DNA from: Plantago major
Taxonomy: Eukaryota; Streptophyta; Magnoliopsida; Lamiales; Plantaginaceae
Length of the DNA stretch: 64,000 nt
Direction: 5' to 3'
NCBI GenBank assembly: GCA_026545765.1
Contig: CM048841.1
Location: forward strand, 64,679,354 to 64,743,353
Positions 10,221-21,040 of this stretch are shown here, piece by piece (positions within the stretch are counted from its first letter, which is position 1; each line of letters begins with the position of its first letter). Position numbers and translations under genes: made by a program. Below the pieces are notes generated by a model. That model was given only the letters and a program-made list of their open reading frames with translations. It did not search any database and was not told where the DNA came from.

Positions 10221-12323
10221 GGATTTTAGCATAGGAAATCACTTTTGCTTAATCCGAAAACTCATCTTGCACAAAAATAGCAAATCCTTCTCTTGATTCT
10301 CTGCAAAACTTCTACAATCTCTGCAAATCAAGATTAAGTTTTTCTGCAAAGAATTACTGAATCAAATCTCTTTCAAACACCAATTTCAAATCCCTACACT
10401 ATATAAAGAGATGGCCCCTAAAAGTTCAACCACACTGAAATCTCAATCCTCCACTGGTACTGCTGAAAAGCAAGCACCAGAGTTGGTTATTGTGAACAAC
10501 CGACTGGTAGGAGACTTTAATCCTGACCATTGGAATTCAAATCACAGAATGATTTGGGGTGGTGCCATGGTTGAGGAATACCTCACGGCTGGAATAGAGA
10601 ACCCGACGTAAAGCTAATTCTTGACATGCTTGAAAAGGCACAAATCAAGGGCTTTCTATCTGCTCGACCTAGTGGAATTTCATCACTCGATGTGTTGGAA
10701 TTCTACAACAACTCGTGATTATTTCTGTATTTCAAGGCACCTTTGAAATAGTGTTCACAAAACCTCAGTCCAAGGAAAGGAAATCCTTCTGGACTTAACA
10801 ACTTTCTGTAAGTTGTTTGAGTTTCAAAATCTTGGAAAGGATTTTGAAATAAACACCAAGGATGATGAACTCCTTGAAGGTGTTAAAGAATCAGATGTTG
10901 ACGTGTGATCTTGAAAAATCAGATACACCCACTGAGTTCAAGCTTGCTGACATCCGAACCAGACATCTGATGGTTCACTGGGGTGTACTGGCTTGCATTC
11001 TTCACAGATGTTTCGATGGTCTACAAGGAGGTGCTGACCAGATAAGCCAAGAACAATGGATCATGATGTTCTTGCTGAATCAACAAGATAAAAGGCTGGA
11101 AAACCCTTTTAACTGGGGAAAGTACGCCTTCATGAAGTTTGTGAAGAAAATTCAAGGCATCGAGCCTAAGATTGCCAAAGGACTAGCTGAGCCAAAGGCC
11201 ACAGTAGGATATGGTCTGAAGATATGCTACTTGCTGGAGAAGCTTGGCATTGAGCTCAGAGAGACGGCTGAAATAGCCAACAGTAACCTACTCTACAAAT
11301 ATGAGTATACAAACTTGATGAAAAAGGTTACTGGGTCTCAGAAAGGTTCTAAGAAGCGAAAGTCTGAAAAGGTATCTGAAGAAAAGGTTGCGACCAAGAA
11401 TCCCAGAACTTCAAGAAAGAAGTCTGCTGGCAGGTCAGAAGACACACCCAAAGAGGTTGTCAATTCTCGGATATCTGCAGGCATTGCCGATGAACTGATA
11501 AAGGCAGATGAAATCATCACTGCTGCAAAAGAGTTATCAACTACTGAACAAGTAGATTCAGCAAGAGAAAGTGCTTCCAGAAATATGAAGACTATTACAG
11601 AAAGCCTTGCTGATGAACTCATAAATGCTGCCAAAAGTGGTGAAAAACACCAAGCCCTATCTGCAGAAACCGCAGGAATAATGGACCAATCAGTCCCTAA
11701 TGCTGATGAGAGCTCTGACGATGAAGATGATGCATTAGTCATCTCTCAAGTCCTAGAAAGAACAAAGAGGGCTAAGGTTACTGTAACAACAACTGGTGAT
11801 AAGGTATCTGAAGAAGAACCTACACCACAGGTTGCTGAACCTATAGCAAAGGTTGTTGGTGCAAACACATCATCAGGGAACGTTTCTTACGCACAACTCC
11901 AAGAAGCCCTGATGAGTGGTAATTTAGTGCTGGCAGATGCTGATGAAAATGCCACATCTGAAAATCTGGAAGAACATTCTACTGACCAATCCTCTGCTTC
12001 CAGACAACCACAACAACCACAAACACAACAACCACAACATCCACAAGTGATTGATGAAATGGTAAATGAACTCCATTTCGAATTACCAGCAATACAGTAT
12101 GCTGAAGAAAATCCTGCAAAAGAGCAGGTTCCCTAACTCAATGAGAGGGATCAAACTGAGACATTTCCTCAGAATGATCAACCAGGGGAGGCAACTGAGT
12201 TGCATACTCAGGAAAGGTGTGAAGTACCAGAAACTTCAAACAAAGAAACTACACTGGGACAATAAGACCAAAGTATAGAAAGGTCACAAGTTCCAGAGAC
12301 CAATCAGCCTGAAATTGCTCGTG

Positions 12324-13195
12324 GTAATCGTTTAACTCTTATCTTGTGAAAATTTTTATGCTTATACATCTTGTTACTCATAAAATTTCTTTGTTACAGG
12401 CTGAGTTAGAAACACAAAAACAAGAGGAAGCTGAAAAGCTTACCTCAGAAACTGAGAAGGAGGTTTCCTTAACCTCGCCTCTTAAGATATCTGAGCCTGT
12501 GCCACAGGTAATAATTGATTCTTAAGATAACACTTCTTCAGGTATAAGTTTATGTGCTTAATCATTAAAATGAATGTTTCTAACAGGCTCCAACTGAGAA
12601 AGAGGAAGATAAGGCAGAAATGCGGGCGAAAACCCGAAACCGACAAGGTTTCGAAGAAGAATCATTGAGCCTTCCAAAGATGAAGGTATATGAAAATCAA
12701 TGATAAATATTCTTCACCTTGGGTTAACTAAAATCTTCTCTAAATTATTCAATGCTTTCTACTCACGGGCTCACTCGAAGTAGAAGTGCAAGGGACGAGT
12801 TGCGACATCCTCGCACTTATGGAAATTGATGAGGCATCAAGGCCTTCATCACAAGAAAAGATTCCAGAGACTGCACAAGTCTCTGAGAGACAAGTATCTG
12901 AGCCTCCCATGGAGGTAATTGACCTCTCAGATATCTGACTTGTCACTTAAAGTTTTCTTGATAAAATTTCCTAAGTATTGTGATAATGTTAATTCTCAGG
13001 TTCAAGAAAGAAAGGTCGATGAGGACCAGACTTCCAAGTCTCCGCCTCACAACAAGATATCTGAGACACAAATTGTCTCAGTAGAACAAGTCTCTGAGCC
13101 TGAAGTATTTACTCAGGTAACTCAGAAACTAAACTACACCTCTCCTCAGATATCTGTAAAAGTTTTTGAAGCTCACTCAAAACACTTTCTTTCAG
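12324..13195 (+). other. Five introns and four phase-0 mini-exons in env-like gene (A)
   Basis: Introns: 12324-12399, 12508-12586, 12686-12778, 12915-12999 and 13117-13195 (76-93 bp, AT-rich). Donors read GTAATA, GTATAT, GTAATT and GTAACT; acceptors TTACAG, TAACAG, TCTCAG and TTTCAG. The intron 3 acceptor is changed (CACGG; B has TTTAG). Exons 2, 3 and 5 are 108, 99 and 117 bp, all multiples of three; A exon 4 has indels but is exactly 150 bp in B, C and D. Each exon begins GCT or GTT after the AG. The positions align in B, C and D. Confidence 0.8.
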
Positions 13196-13439
13196 GCTCA
13201 AACAAGTGCCGAGTAGGCTCCCAATGTTGAGACAAGGGACCTACTTCCCTTCTTCAAAGCTCACACCCTGCCAAAGCACATTAAATGCTTCAAGAAATGG
13301 CAAAGGTTAAGGTGCTCTGATCTCTCTCAAATATTGAGAATCACAGATCAACCAAACAGACGAGCACGAGCTCTTGACTTGGAGACATACATCCATGCAA
13401 TGTTCCCTACCGAACAGTACACAGTTGCGACTCTATTGC

Positions 13440-13444
13440 ATAAG
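13440..13444. repeat. TSD of element B, left copy (ATAAG)
   Basis: ATAAG precedes the B 5' LTR and recurs at 26472-26476. Removing B and one copy restores the env exon 6 reading (TTGCATAAGGATTTC), which B itself carries uninterrupted near 21791-21806. Confidence 0.95.
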
Positions 13445-15126
13445 TGTTGGGAAATTTGTTGGGAAATTTCTTGAGAAATTTGTTAGGAATTTTGTTAGAT
13501 ATTTTGTTAAGAATATCTGTTTAGTTTTGATCAGCAACATGATGACTTATCTTAGTCTCAGAAAGGTGATTAGTACTCTTGGTTCACTTGAACATTGTAA
13601 AAGAGGAAACCCACTAAGTATGATAGTCTAGTTAATCTTGTATAGGATGTTAGGTCTCAAAATGTAATTTTTATTTTATGAAGAGAAGACCAAGAAGAAG
13701 ACTTCCAAGCAGAACAAGCTCAACGACATTGAAGACTTGAAGAAACTGCACAAGATTCTTGAAATTGTTCGAGATACCTTAGCGAGATATCTTGAAGACA
13801 CGAATAGTTTCAAACAAATGTGTCACAAGAGATATCGAGAAATAAGTGTCCAGGATATCTATTCTCGGATACCTGAGCAAGAATTACAAAAAAAAAAGAA
13901 ATATATGCAAAAACAAAGTTGTTTCAATAAATAAGTGGTATCTGAAGAAGATAAGATGCAAAGAATCGGACAACACTAGTCTACGATACAAAGCATAGTT
14001 CGTTGGCACTCTGAGACAAAAAATATAGTACAATGCATTTAATGCACGAACAGAGATGTCTGAATAAAAGCAACGGCAGCTTCTGAAGAAGAAGACAAAA
14101 CCTGCTACAGTACTATACATAGATATCAATAGTTTGAATTTGAGCCTAACGGATACTATTCAAACGGCACTCAAATTCATCTATAAATATCAACACTTAG
14201 ACTGATTGAGAAGACACCTTAGACACATGGCATAACTTAAAAACGCTGAACGTCTTACTCTCTCAAAGCAACTTACTTACTCACAAAGCTTTCTGTTGCG
14301 ACCAAAGCATTTGATCTTGAGTAACACTGAAGTTCTAAGTGTCCTGATCCTAAACAAGCAAAGCTATCTGTGAAGGAGTTGAATCAAAAGATCAACTATC
14401 TGAGATTCATTCTCTTGAACAGATATCATAAGACTTGGGTCAGTAAAATCGAACAAGATACCATATGCTGTAAAGTGTATTAAGTAACTTGATTCACAGA
14501 GCTATCTGAATAACTGAATAAGTTATTAAAGAAGCTCATCTGACAACTCAAACCAAAACCAACACCATAACTGGCGTGGAGTACATGAAGTACTTAGTTT
14601 GAAAAATCAGGGAATAACTCCAAGGTTACCGGAGTATAGGAAGTACTTAATTTGGGAAACTAAGGAATAACTCCAAGGTTATTGAGTATAGGAAGTACTT
14701 AGCTTGGGAAGCTAGGGAATAACTCAAAGGTTTCTGAGTATAGGAAGTACTTGGCTGTGAAAGCCGGGGAACAACTCAGGGGGAACATTTGGTTGGGAAC
14801 CAATTGTTAAGAATCTTAGAATAGGTTTATTGTAAGGAGAACTCAATTATCTGTTCTAGTGAATTCTAGGTCTCTGATAGATAAGTGGATTAGTTGGAGG
14901 ATTACGCCACCTCCGGATACCACTATACTTACGTGTTATTTACCTTTACGTATTTACATTTTAGCAACACACACACACATTAAGCTTCGCACTTATCTTT
15001 ATTAAGTCTTCCGCTCTCGATTCTAAGTATCGATATCTATTTAGATATCGAGAAATAGTTTTATCGACAAAATTTTAAAAGACTATTCACCCCTAGTCTT
15101 TTACTTTGCCGTTTTATGGACCAACA
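13445..15126 (+). repeat. 5' LTR of element B
   Basis: 1682 bp, TGTTGG...CCAACA, TATA box at 14182. It is 63 bp shorter than the 3' LTR. Most differences are CAG/CTG sites read as CG, CGG or CGAG: ATATCTGAG as ATATCGAG near 13836, CTCAGATA as CTCGGATA near 13865, TTTCTGTATT as TTTACGTATT near 14956. Confidence 0.95.
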
Positions 15127-15128
15127 AG

Positions 15129-15142
15129 TGGTATCGAGCGGG
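15129..15142 (+). other. Primer-binding site, element B
   Basis: TGGTATCGAGCGGG, 2 nt after the LTR; matches the iMet tRNA 3' end except for the missing base in CAGAG. Confidence 0.85.
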
Positions 15143-15242
15143 AGGATCACCAATCCAGACCTTTGAACCTAGATCCTCAGATAGGTGAAGGAACTTTGTC
15201 CACTTTTGAGGACTATTTAATTTGTGTGTTGAGTGTGCAGGT

Positions 15243-17752
15243 ATGCCTCTGAGTGATGCACCCGTTCTCAAACCAGAGAACTACGAGAAATGGAAAAATA
15301 ACATGATGCTCCACCTTGAAGCCATAAGTGACGAGATGATCGAAGTAATAAAGAATGGCCCAATAGTCATTCAACAACTTAAGCAAGTCATGGAGGTTTC
15401 GAGTGGAAGAGACAGAGATCAAAGCGAAGGATCTTCACAAACAGACGCGTCAACTAGTGGAAGATCTACTGGTCAAGTTATTTACGAACCAAAGCCCAGT
15501 GAACTCTGGACATCGGAAGATGCCAAGAGAAATCGACTGGATGGTCAAGCTCGTAACATCATCATCAGATCGACACCAGAGCACATACAGTGTAAACTGT
15601 GGGGTGCTAAAACGGCGAAAGTTGCCTGGCAACTGATTGAAGAAATCTGTGCCGGAACTGAGAAAACCAAGGAAAACAAGTTCGAAGTTCTAAAGTTGAA
15701 ATTTCAAAATTTCAAACAAGGTCCCACTGAAACTCTGGAAGAAATTGATTTCAGGTTTACCACTCTCATGAGTGATATGGCAGCACTTGGGGAAAGCAAC
15801 AGATACTCCCAGTCAGAGAAGATTAAGACTATTGTCAGAAGTCTTAACCACAACTGGGAGCATACTAAATTCTTTTATTTTAACCAAGGTATGCCAAATA
15901 TCACTCCAGTGGAACTTTTCTCTCATCTTTCTACGGTTGATTATGAGACAACTCAGAGAGAACAAACAACTGAAAAGTTGCAGAATGTTGCTCTAGTAAC
16001 TCAAGGAACTTCTGAAAAGAAGAAAAGCAAGGAGGAGACTGAGGATGCTCTTGCTGCAAAGCAAATGAGCAAATTTGCCAGTCGAGAAATTGAGAGAAGA
16101 AAAGCCAAAGAGAAGCTGAAAAAGCATCTAGGCTCAAACTATCACCAGTACAAAAATATGCAAAGCTCGCTGAACAAGCCAGCTCAGAAAGCATCATGTA
16201 CTGAGGAAGCCGAAATTGGAAACGTTATCTGTTTCTATTGTCAGAAACCTGGCCACTTCAAGAAGGATTGTCCTGCCTTCAACAAACTAAGGACAGGTGA
16301 CAAGAATGATAGAAGAATCTTCAGAAGAATCCAGAAAGCTTTGTTAACTAAAGAAAGAAAGAAAATCCAAATTCAACTGGATGCTCTAGACGTTGAGACA
16401 GATTCTGAAGATGACAATTCAGATGACTCAACCTTACCATCACCAGAATCATGTGGAGTTACTCATGATATAATCGACTTCGGCCTCAAGAAGAATGAAA
16501 TGTGTGGAGTTGCTGAAATTGACGGTCCAGACATCTCCAACATAGAAAACTGTCTTATGGCAGATGAGGTAACACATACTTCTTGTTATACTTATGAAAG
16601 TGATGAAGAGGAAATAAAAAATCTAGAAAATCTCAGGAAAGAACTTGACATCTATGAAAGAGAATTTCTAATGATCCGAGCTAGAGCCGAAAACCTTGAA
16701 GAAGAAAAGAATTCTTTTGAAAAGGAAAATTCTCAATTAGTTAAAGAATCTGAGAGAAAGGATGCTTAAAATGCATCTCTCAAAGCTCAGATATCTGAGA
16801 CTGAAAAGTCACATCAAGAAGCAATGGCTGAATTATGAAAGAATTATGAAGATCTTCTTTCTGAGAACAAAGAACTCAAGAAGAAAGAATTATCTTTTCA
16901 ATCTTATGCCAAAGCTAGTGACACTCTTACTGAAGTACAATCTTACTTAAGAGTTCCTTCAGAAAAGAAAAGACTTGAATGAATACACGCATATTGTTCT
17001 ATCACTCTGAATAAGAGTAAGGAGAAAAGAACATTTGTAAGTACTCAGCAAGACGGTTCCCATGCAATCTATAGTATCGGTGAGAAGACAAAGATTGTTG
17101 ACAAAGGAAAGGCAGTTGCGACCAAACCTTTGTGGGAAAAACAAGTCAAAAAAAAAAAACTGTTGGGCACGTCTCTGAAAAGAAACACAACACTGAAAAG
17201 TGTAAACACCCACAGTGCTATGTCTCTAAAAAAGGTAGAATTGCAGGAGCTGGCAAATTCTCCCATGTCACTTTTTCTGGAAAGAAATTGGACCAACCAG
17301 AGACTAGCAAAGCTGCTGAGAAAAGATCTCAGATAGCTTCAAGTGCTCAAAGCATTGGCTACAAAGGCATCGGAAAACAACTTGCTCATGAGTACAAGCA
17401 GGAGCAAGAACGATGGTTGAAAGCTAGAATTGCTCAAAGCAATTATCAGAAGTGGAAGTTAAATCAAGCCACTGAAAATCTGAATGCCAGGGCTAGAAGA
17501 AATCTGGCAAGGAAGGCTATGTTTTTGAAAGCAAACTCGTAAACCTGACAGTATCTGAAAGCATCATATGGAGCACCTAGGAACACACCAAGGAAGAAAA
17601 TAATTCTTACTAATGATAACATTCATTCAAATAGAATTCCTCCTTACGTTCCTGTCAGACAAAAGCATATTTCAAAGAAATTCATTCAAAAATGGATTCC
17701 TACTGGAAGAACTTTTAATTCTGACGGTTCCATCAAAGATATGAGAACCTAA
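15243..17752 (+). pseudogene. gag: gag of element B (longest intact gag stretch)
   Basis: ATG 15243 (MPLSDAPVLKPENYEKW), preceded by GTGTGCAGGT. It is open to 16769, about 508 codons. Residues 1-260 resemble a copia gag/UBN2-type capsid (NYEKWKNNMMLHLEA, then FEVLKLKFQNFKQG). A CCHC knuckle CFYCQKPGHFKKDC is at 16230-16271, so it should bind RNA. An acidic coiled coil follows. The frame stops at GAA-to-TAA (16767), then at about 16838 and 16977, and resumes in pieces to the conserved TAA at 17750-17752. The tail (17132-17542) is basic and open apart from its end. Confidence 0.9.
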
Positions 17753-20700
17753 TCTCCTGTTTCCTGTTGTGTGCAGAATGCTTCCTGGACTAAAGCACAA
17801 TGGCTATTTGATAGTGGATGCGGAAAGCACATGACAGGAGACAAAGCAAATCTGGTTGATTACAAAGCTTGCAACACAGGACCTGATATCAGATTTGCTG
17901 GAGGAGAATTAAATCCCTCTCTGGGATTTGGCAACGTCAAATTGGGGACTTTAACAATCACTGACGTATTACATGTTAAGGATTTGAAATATAATCTATT
18001 TAGCATGAGCAGCTTTGCATAAGGTTTTACTATAAAATTCAAAGCTAAATACTGCAAACTAATTGACAATGAGTCAAAGTAGACAGTCTTAGTTGGTCGG
18101 CGGAAAGGCAGTCTTTATGTTGTCGATTGGGCATCTACCACAACTGAAGAATGTCTCATGGTGAGTCAATCTGGTCACATAGAAGAGCACTGGTTATGGC
18201 ACAAAAGAATGAGTCACTTTAACTTCAAAACTCTGAATAGACTTGCCAAGAAAGAGTTAGTGGTTGGCCTTCCCAGAACATCTTTCAGAAAGGATGGTAT
18301 CTGTTCTGCCTGTCAGATGGGGAAACAATCTAAGATCTCTTTCAAGTCCAAAATCAGACACTCTAGTGTTAGACCACTGCAACTTTTACACATGGATCTT
18401 TTTGAATCATCTGTAACTAGTTATGCAGGAAAGAAGTATGGTCTGGTTGTTGTAGATGACTTCTCAAGATTCACTTGGGTTGTCTTTCTGAAACACAAAT
18501 CTGATGCCAGGGTGGAGATACCAAAATTGCTGAAAAAGCTTGAAGTCATGAAAAAATGACAAGGTATCTGCAATCAGAACAGACCATGGTACTGAATTTG
18601 TCAACCAATACATAAAGGAGTTTTGTACCTGCAAAGGTATACAACACCAACTTTCCTCTGTAAGAACACCTCAACAAAATGGTGTTGCAGAAAGGAAAAA
18701 CAGAACCCTTAAAGAAGCTGCAAGAACAATGCTAGGCGACTTTGAAATAAGTGAAATTTATTGGGTTGAAGTCGTAAACACGACTTGTTACACTCGTAAT
18801 GTATGTTTGATAAACAAACACCATGACAAGACCCCCTATGAAATGTTGGTTGGTTGACCCCCTAATATCAAACATCTGAGAGTATTTGGTTGTAGATGTT
18901 TTGTTCTAAACAATGGGAAAGATTATCTGAGAACATTTCAACCAAAGGCAGATGAAGGTGTTTTTCTTGGCTATTCCACAAACAGCAAAGCCTACAGAGT
19001 TTACAACAAAAGAACAAAGAAAATTGAAGAATCAATTCATGTTGTATTCTATGAAGGAAATAAGAAAACACCTCCTATTGATGAACTCTCAGAAAAGTTC
19101 AAAGAACTATTACTGAGGGATTCTAAAGAAGAATCCTCAGAAAGGAGAAACATCATTATGGAAAGTGAGGATGACTCTGACGTAGAAAAGCTTGAAATGC
19201 CTAGTAACAACAAGATGACTCACAGACATGATGAGGAATTTCCTATGAGTTTTCCAGAAATGGAACAGGTTACTGAGAATCTTCATCATGAAGAGGTATC
19301 TGAAAATAAGAATGCTGAAATGCATATTTCAGATATCTCAGATACTGAAAAAGTATCAAATCAAAATCTTAGTGATTCACATTCAGATCACTTGGATATT
19401 GATCCTACTAGCACTAAACCTATGATGATATGGATCAAAGATCATCCTGCAAAGGATATAATTGGACCAATTAATCAGGGTGTTAGGACTAGGAGAGCAA
19501 TAGCTGAAAATGCTAACTCTCTCTTTGGATGTTTTATCTCGAATATTAAACCTAAAAATATAGAAGAAGCATTAGGAGACCAAGACTGGATCTCTGCAAT
19601 GCAAGAAGAGTTGGATCAATTTGAGAGAAACAAAGTCTGGAAACTAGTTCCATTTATAGAAGGAATATCTGTGATTGGAACTAAATGGGTTTTCAGAAAC
19701 AAGATGAATGAATCTGGTGAAACAACCAGAAACAAAGCAAGATTGGTTGCCAAGGGATATACCCAGACTGAAGGCTTAGATTTTGACGAGTCATATGCAC
19801 GGTTGCAGATTGATGCAATAAGACTCTTTCTAGCCTTCTGACTCATAAAGATTTCAAAGTTTATCAGATGGATGTCAAAAGTGCATTCTTAAACGGTGAA
19901 CTTGCAGAAGAAGTTTATGTTGAGCAACCACCTGGCTTTGAAGTTTCCTCAGAAAGTAGAATGGTCTATAAACTACAGAAAGCTCTGTATGGACTGAAAC
20001 AGGCTCCATGAGCATGGTATGACACTTTAGCCAAGTACCTTCTGGAAAGTGGTTTCAAGAAAGGTGAAGTTGATAAAACTTTATTTACCTTAAATCATGA
20101 CGGGAAACTACTCTTAGTTCAAGTATATGTTGATGACATAATATTTGGATCTAAGGACAAGCAACTTTGTAATGACTTTGCAAATCTCATGAAAAGCAAA
20201 TTTGAGATGAGCATGATGGGAGAAATGAATTATTTCCTAGGATTGCAAGTCAAACAACTCAATGATGGAATATTCATTAGTCAAACAAAGTATGTAAAAG
20301 ATATGCTCACAAAATTCAATCTTAAGCCTTCTGAAAAGAATGCTAAGATACCTATGAGCATTGGAACCAAAATGACCTATACTGAATCAGATAAGAGTGT
20401 TGAAGAACATAAGTATAGGAAATTGATAGGTTCACTACTTTACCTCACTGCAAGTAGACCTGATATTCAATATCTTTGTTGGAGTATGTGCTAGATTTCG
20501 AGACAAATCCAATGCAAACACACTACAACATTGCTATGAAAATATTAATGTATGTAAAGGGCATGAGATGTAGGATCGTGGTATCCTAAAGAAAGTGGAT
20601 TGAGTTTATTTGGGTACTCGATTATCTTTGGATCATTGCTTGATAGGAAAAGCACCTCAGGAACTTGTCAATTTCTGGGTACTAGACTTATCTCATGGTT

Positions 20701-20964
20701 TAGCAAGAAGCAAAACTCAATTGCAACTTCTACCACAGAGGCTGAATATATTGCTGCTGGTTGTTGTGCAACACAAATTCTGTGGATACAACAACAACTT
20801 AAAGACTATGGACTCGATCAGAAGAAAACTCCCATTTTCTGTGACAACACAAGTGCTATTGCGATTACACAGAATCCTAAATTTCATGCCAGAACAAAGC
20901 ACATTGATGTTAGACATCACTTCATCAGAGACCATGTTGAAAAGGGCAATATAGAGATACTCAA
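17753..20964 (+). pseudogene. pol: pol of element B (broken)
   Basis: Same domain order as in A. Protease DSGCGKHMTGD at about 17810; GAG-pre-integrase with LWHKRMSH and CSACQMGK (18158-18330); integrase with HMDLFES, RTDHGTEF and GVAERKNR (18390-18720); integrase tail and [10 protein letters not shown] (to 19700); RT YVDD at 20126-20137; RNase H 20600-20964. Breaks include TAG at 18079-18081 (shared with A), frameshifts near 18010, 18557 and 19841, and a TGA near 20009 in the APRAW motif (CGA or AGA to TGA). The RNase H SDADY motif is lost where CTCAGACGCTGATT reads CTCGATT (20617). Confidence 0.9.
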
Positions 20965-21040
20965 GACCATGTTAGACATCACTTCATCAGAGACCAACAA
21001 TGTTTCTGAAGAACACATCACTGAGCTTTCTAGCATGAAG
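20965..21040 (+). other. RNase H to env exon 3 fusion joint (B)
   Basis: After GAGATACTCAAG a 30-bp copy of an RNase H segment (compare 20908-20937, GTTAGACATCACTTCATCAG) is followed by the end of env exon 3, ending ATGAAG before GTATATG. The reading frame stays open from RNase H (from 20600) through 21040, and exon 3 ends in phase 0. Splicing intron 3 would therefore give a continuous RNase H-env protein. About 3 kb present in A is missing. Confidence 0.8.

Larger units (their letters stand above)
9585..10410 (+). other. pol-env spacer of element A
   Basis: No protein is supported here. It contains the hairpin array and then an AT-rich stretch with the TATA box at 10211. A 20-bp AATTACACTTGTTGATTGTG-type segment (about 9973) is shared with D near 58544, so the spacer is conserved beyond its coding neighbours' needs. 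Confidence 0.6.
10411..13444 (+). pseudogene. env-like gene of element A, exons 1-5 and start of exon 6
   Basis: ATG at 10411 (start MAPKSSTTLKSQ, shared with D). Exon 1 (10411-12323) encodes a Sirevirus env-like N-terminus; its core ADIRTRHLMVHW...NWGKYAFMKF...VGYGLKICYLLEKLGI resembles plant transposon proteins of the Athila type. A lysine/serine-rich and acidic linker follows, then a Q/P repeat (QPQQPQTQQPQHPQ). No signal peptide or membrane segment is visible, so a true envelope role is doubtful. Breaks: frameshifts at about 10609 and 10715-10900, Gln-to-stop at 12134 and near 12270. Exons 2-5 are 12400-12507, 12587-12685, 12779-12914 and 13000-13116. Exon 6 starts at 13196, is cut by element B after 13444 and resumes at 26477. 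Confidence 0.8.

Noticed and set aside
10411..13444. Env-like product as a true viral envelope protein
   Set aside because: No signal peptide, membrane anchor or cysteine pattern is visible; coiled coils, acidic and basic runs point elsewhere.
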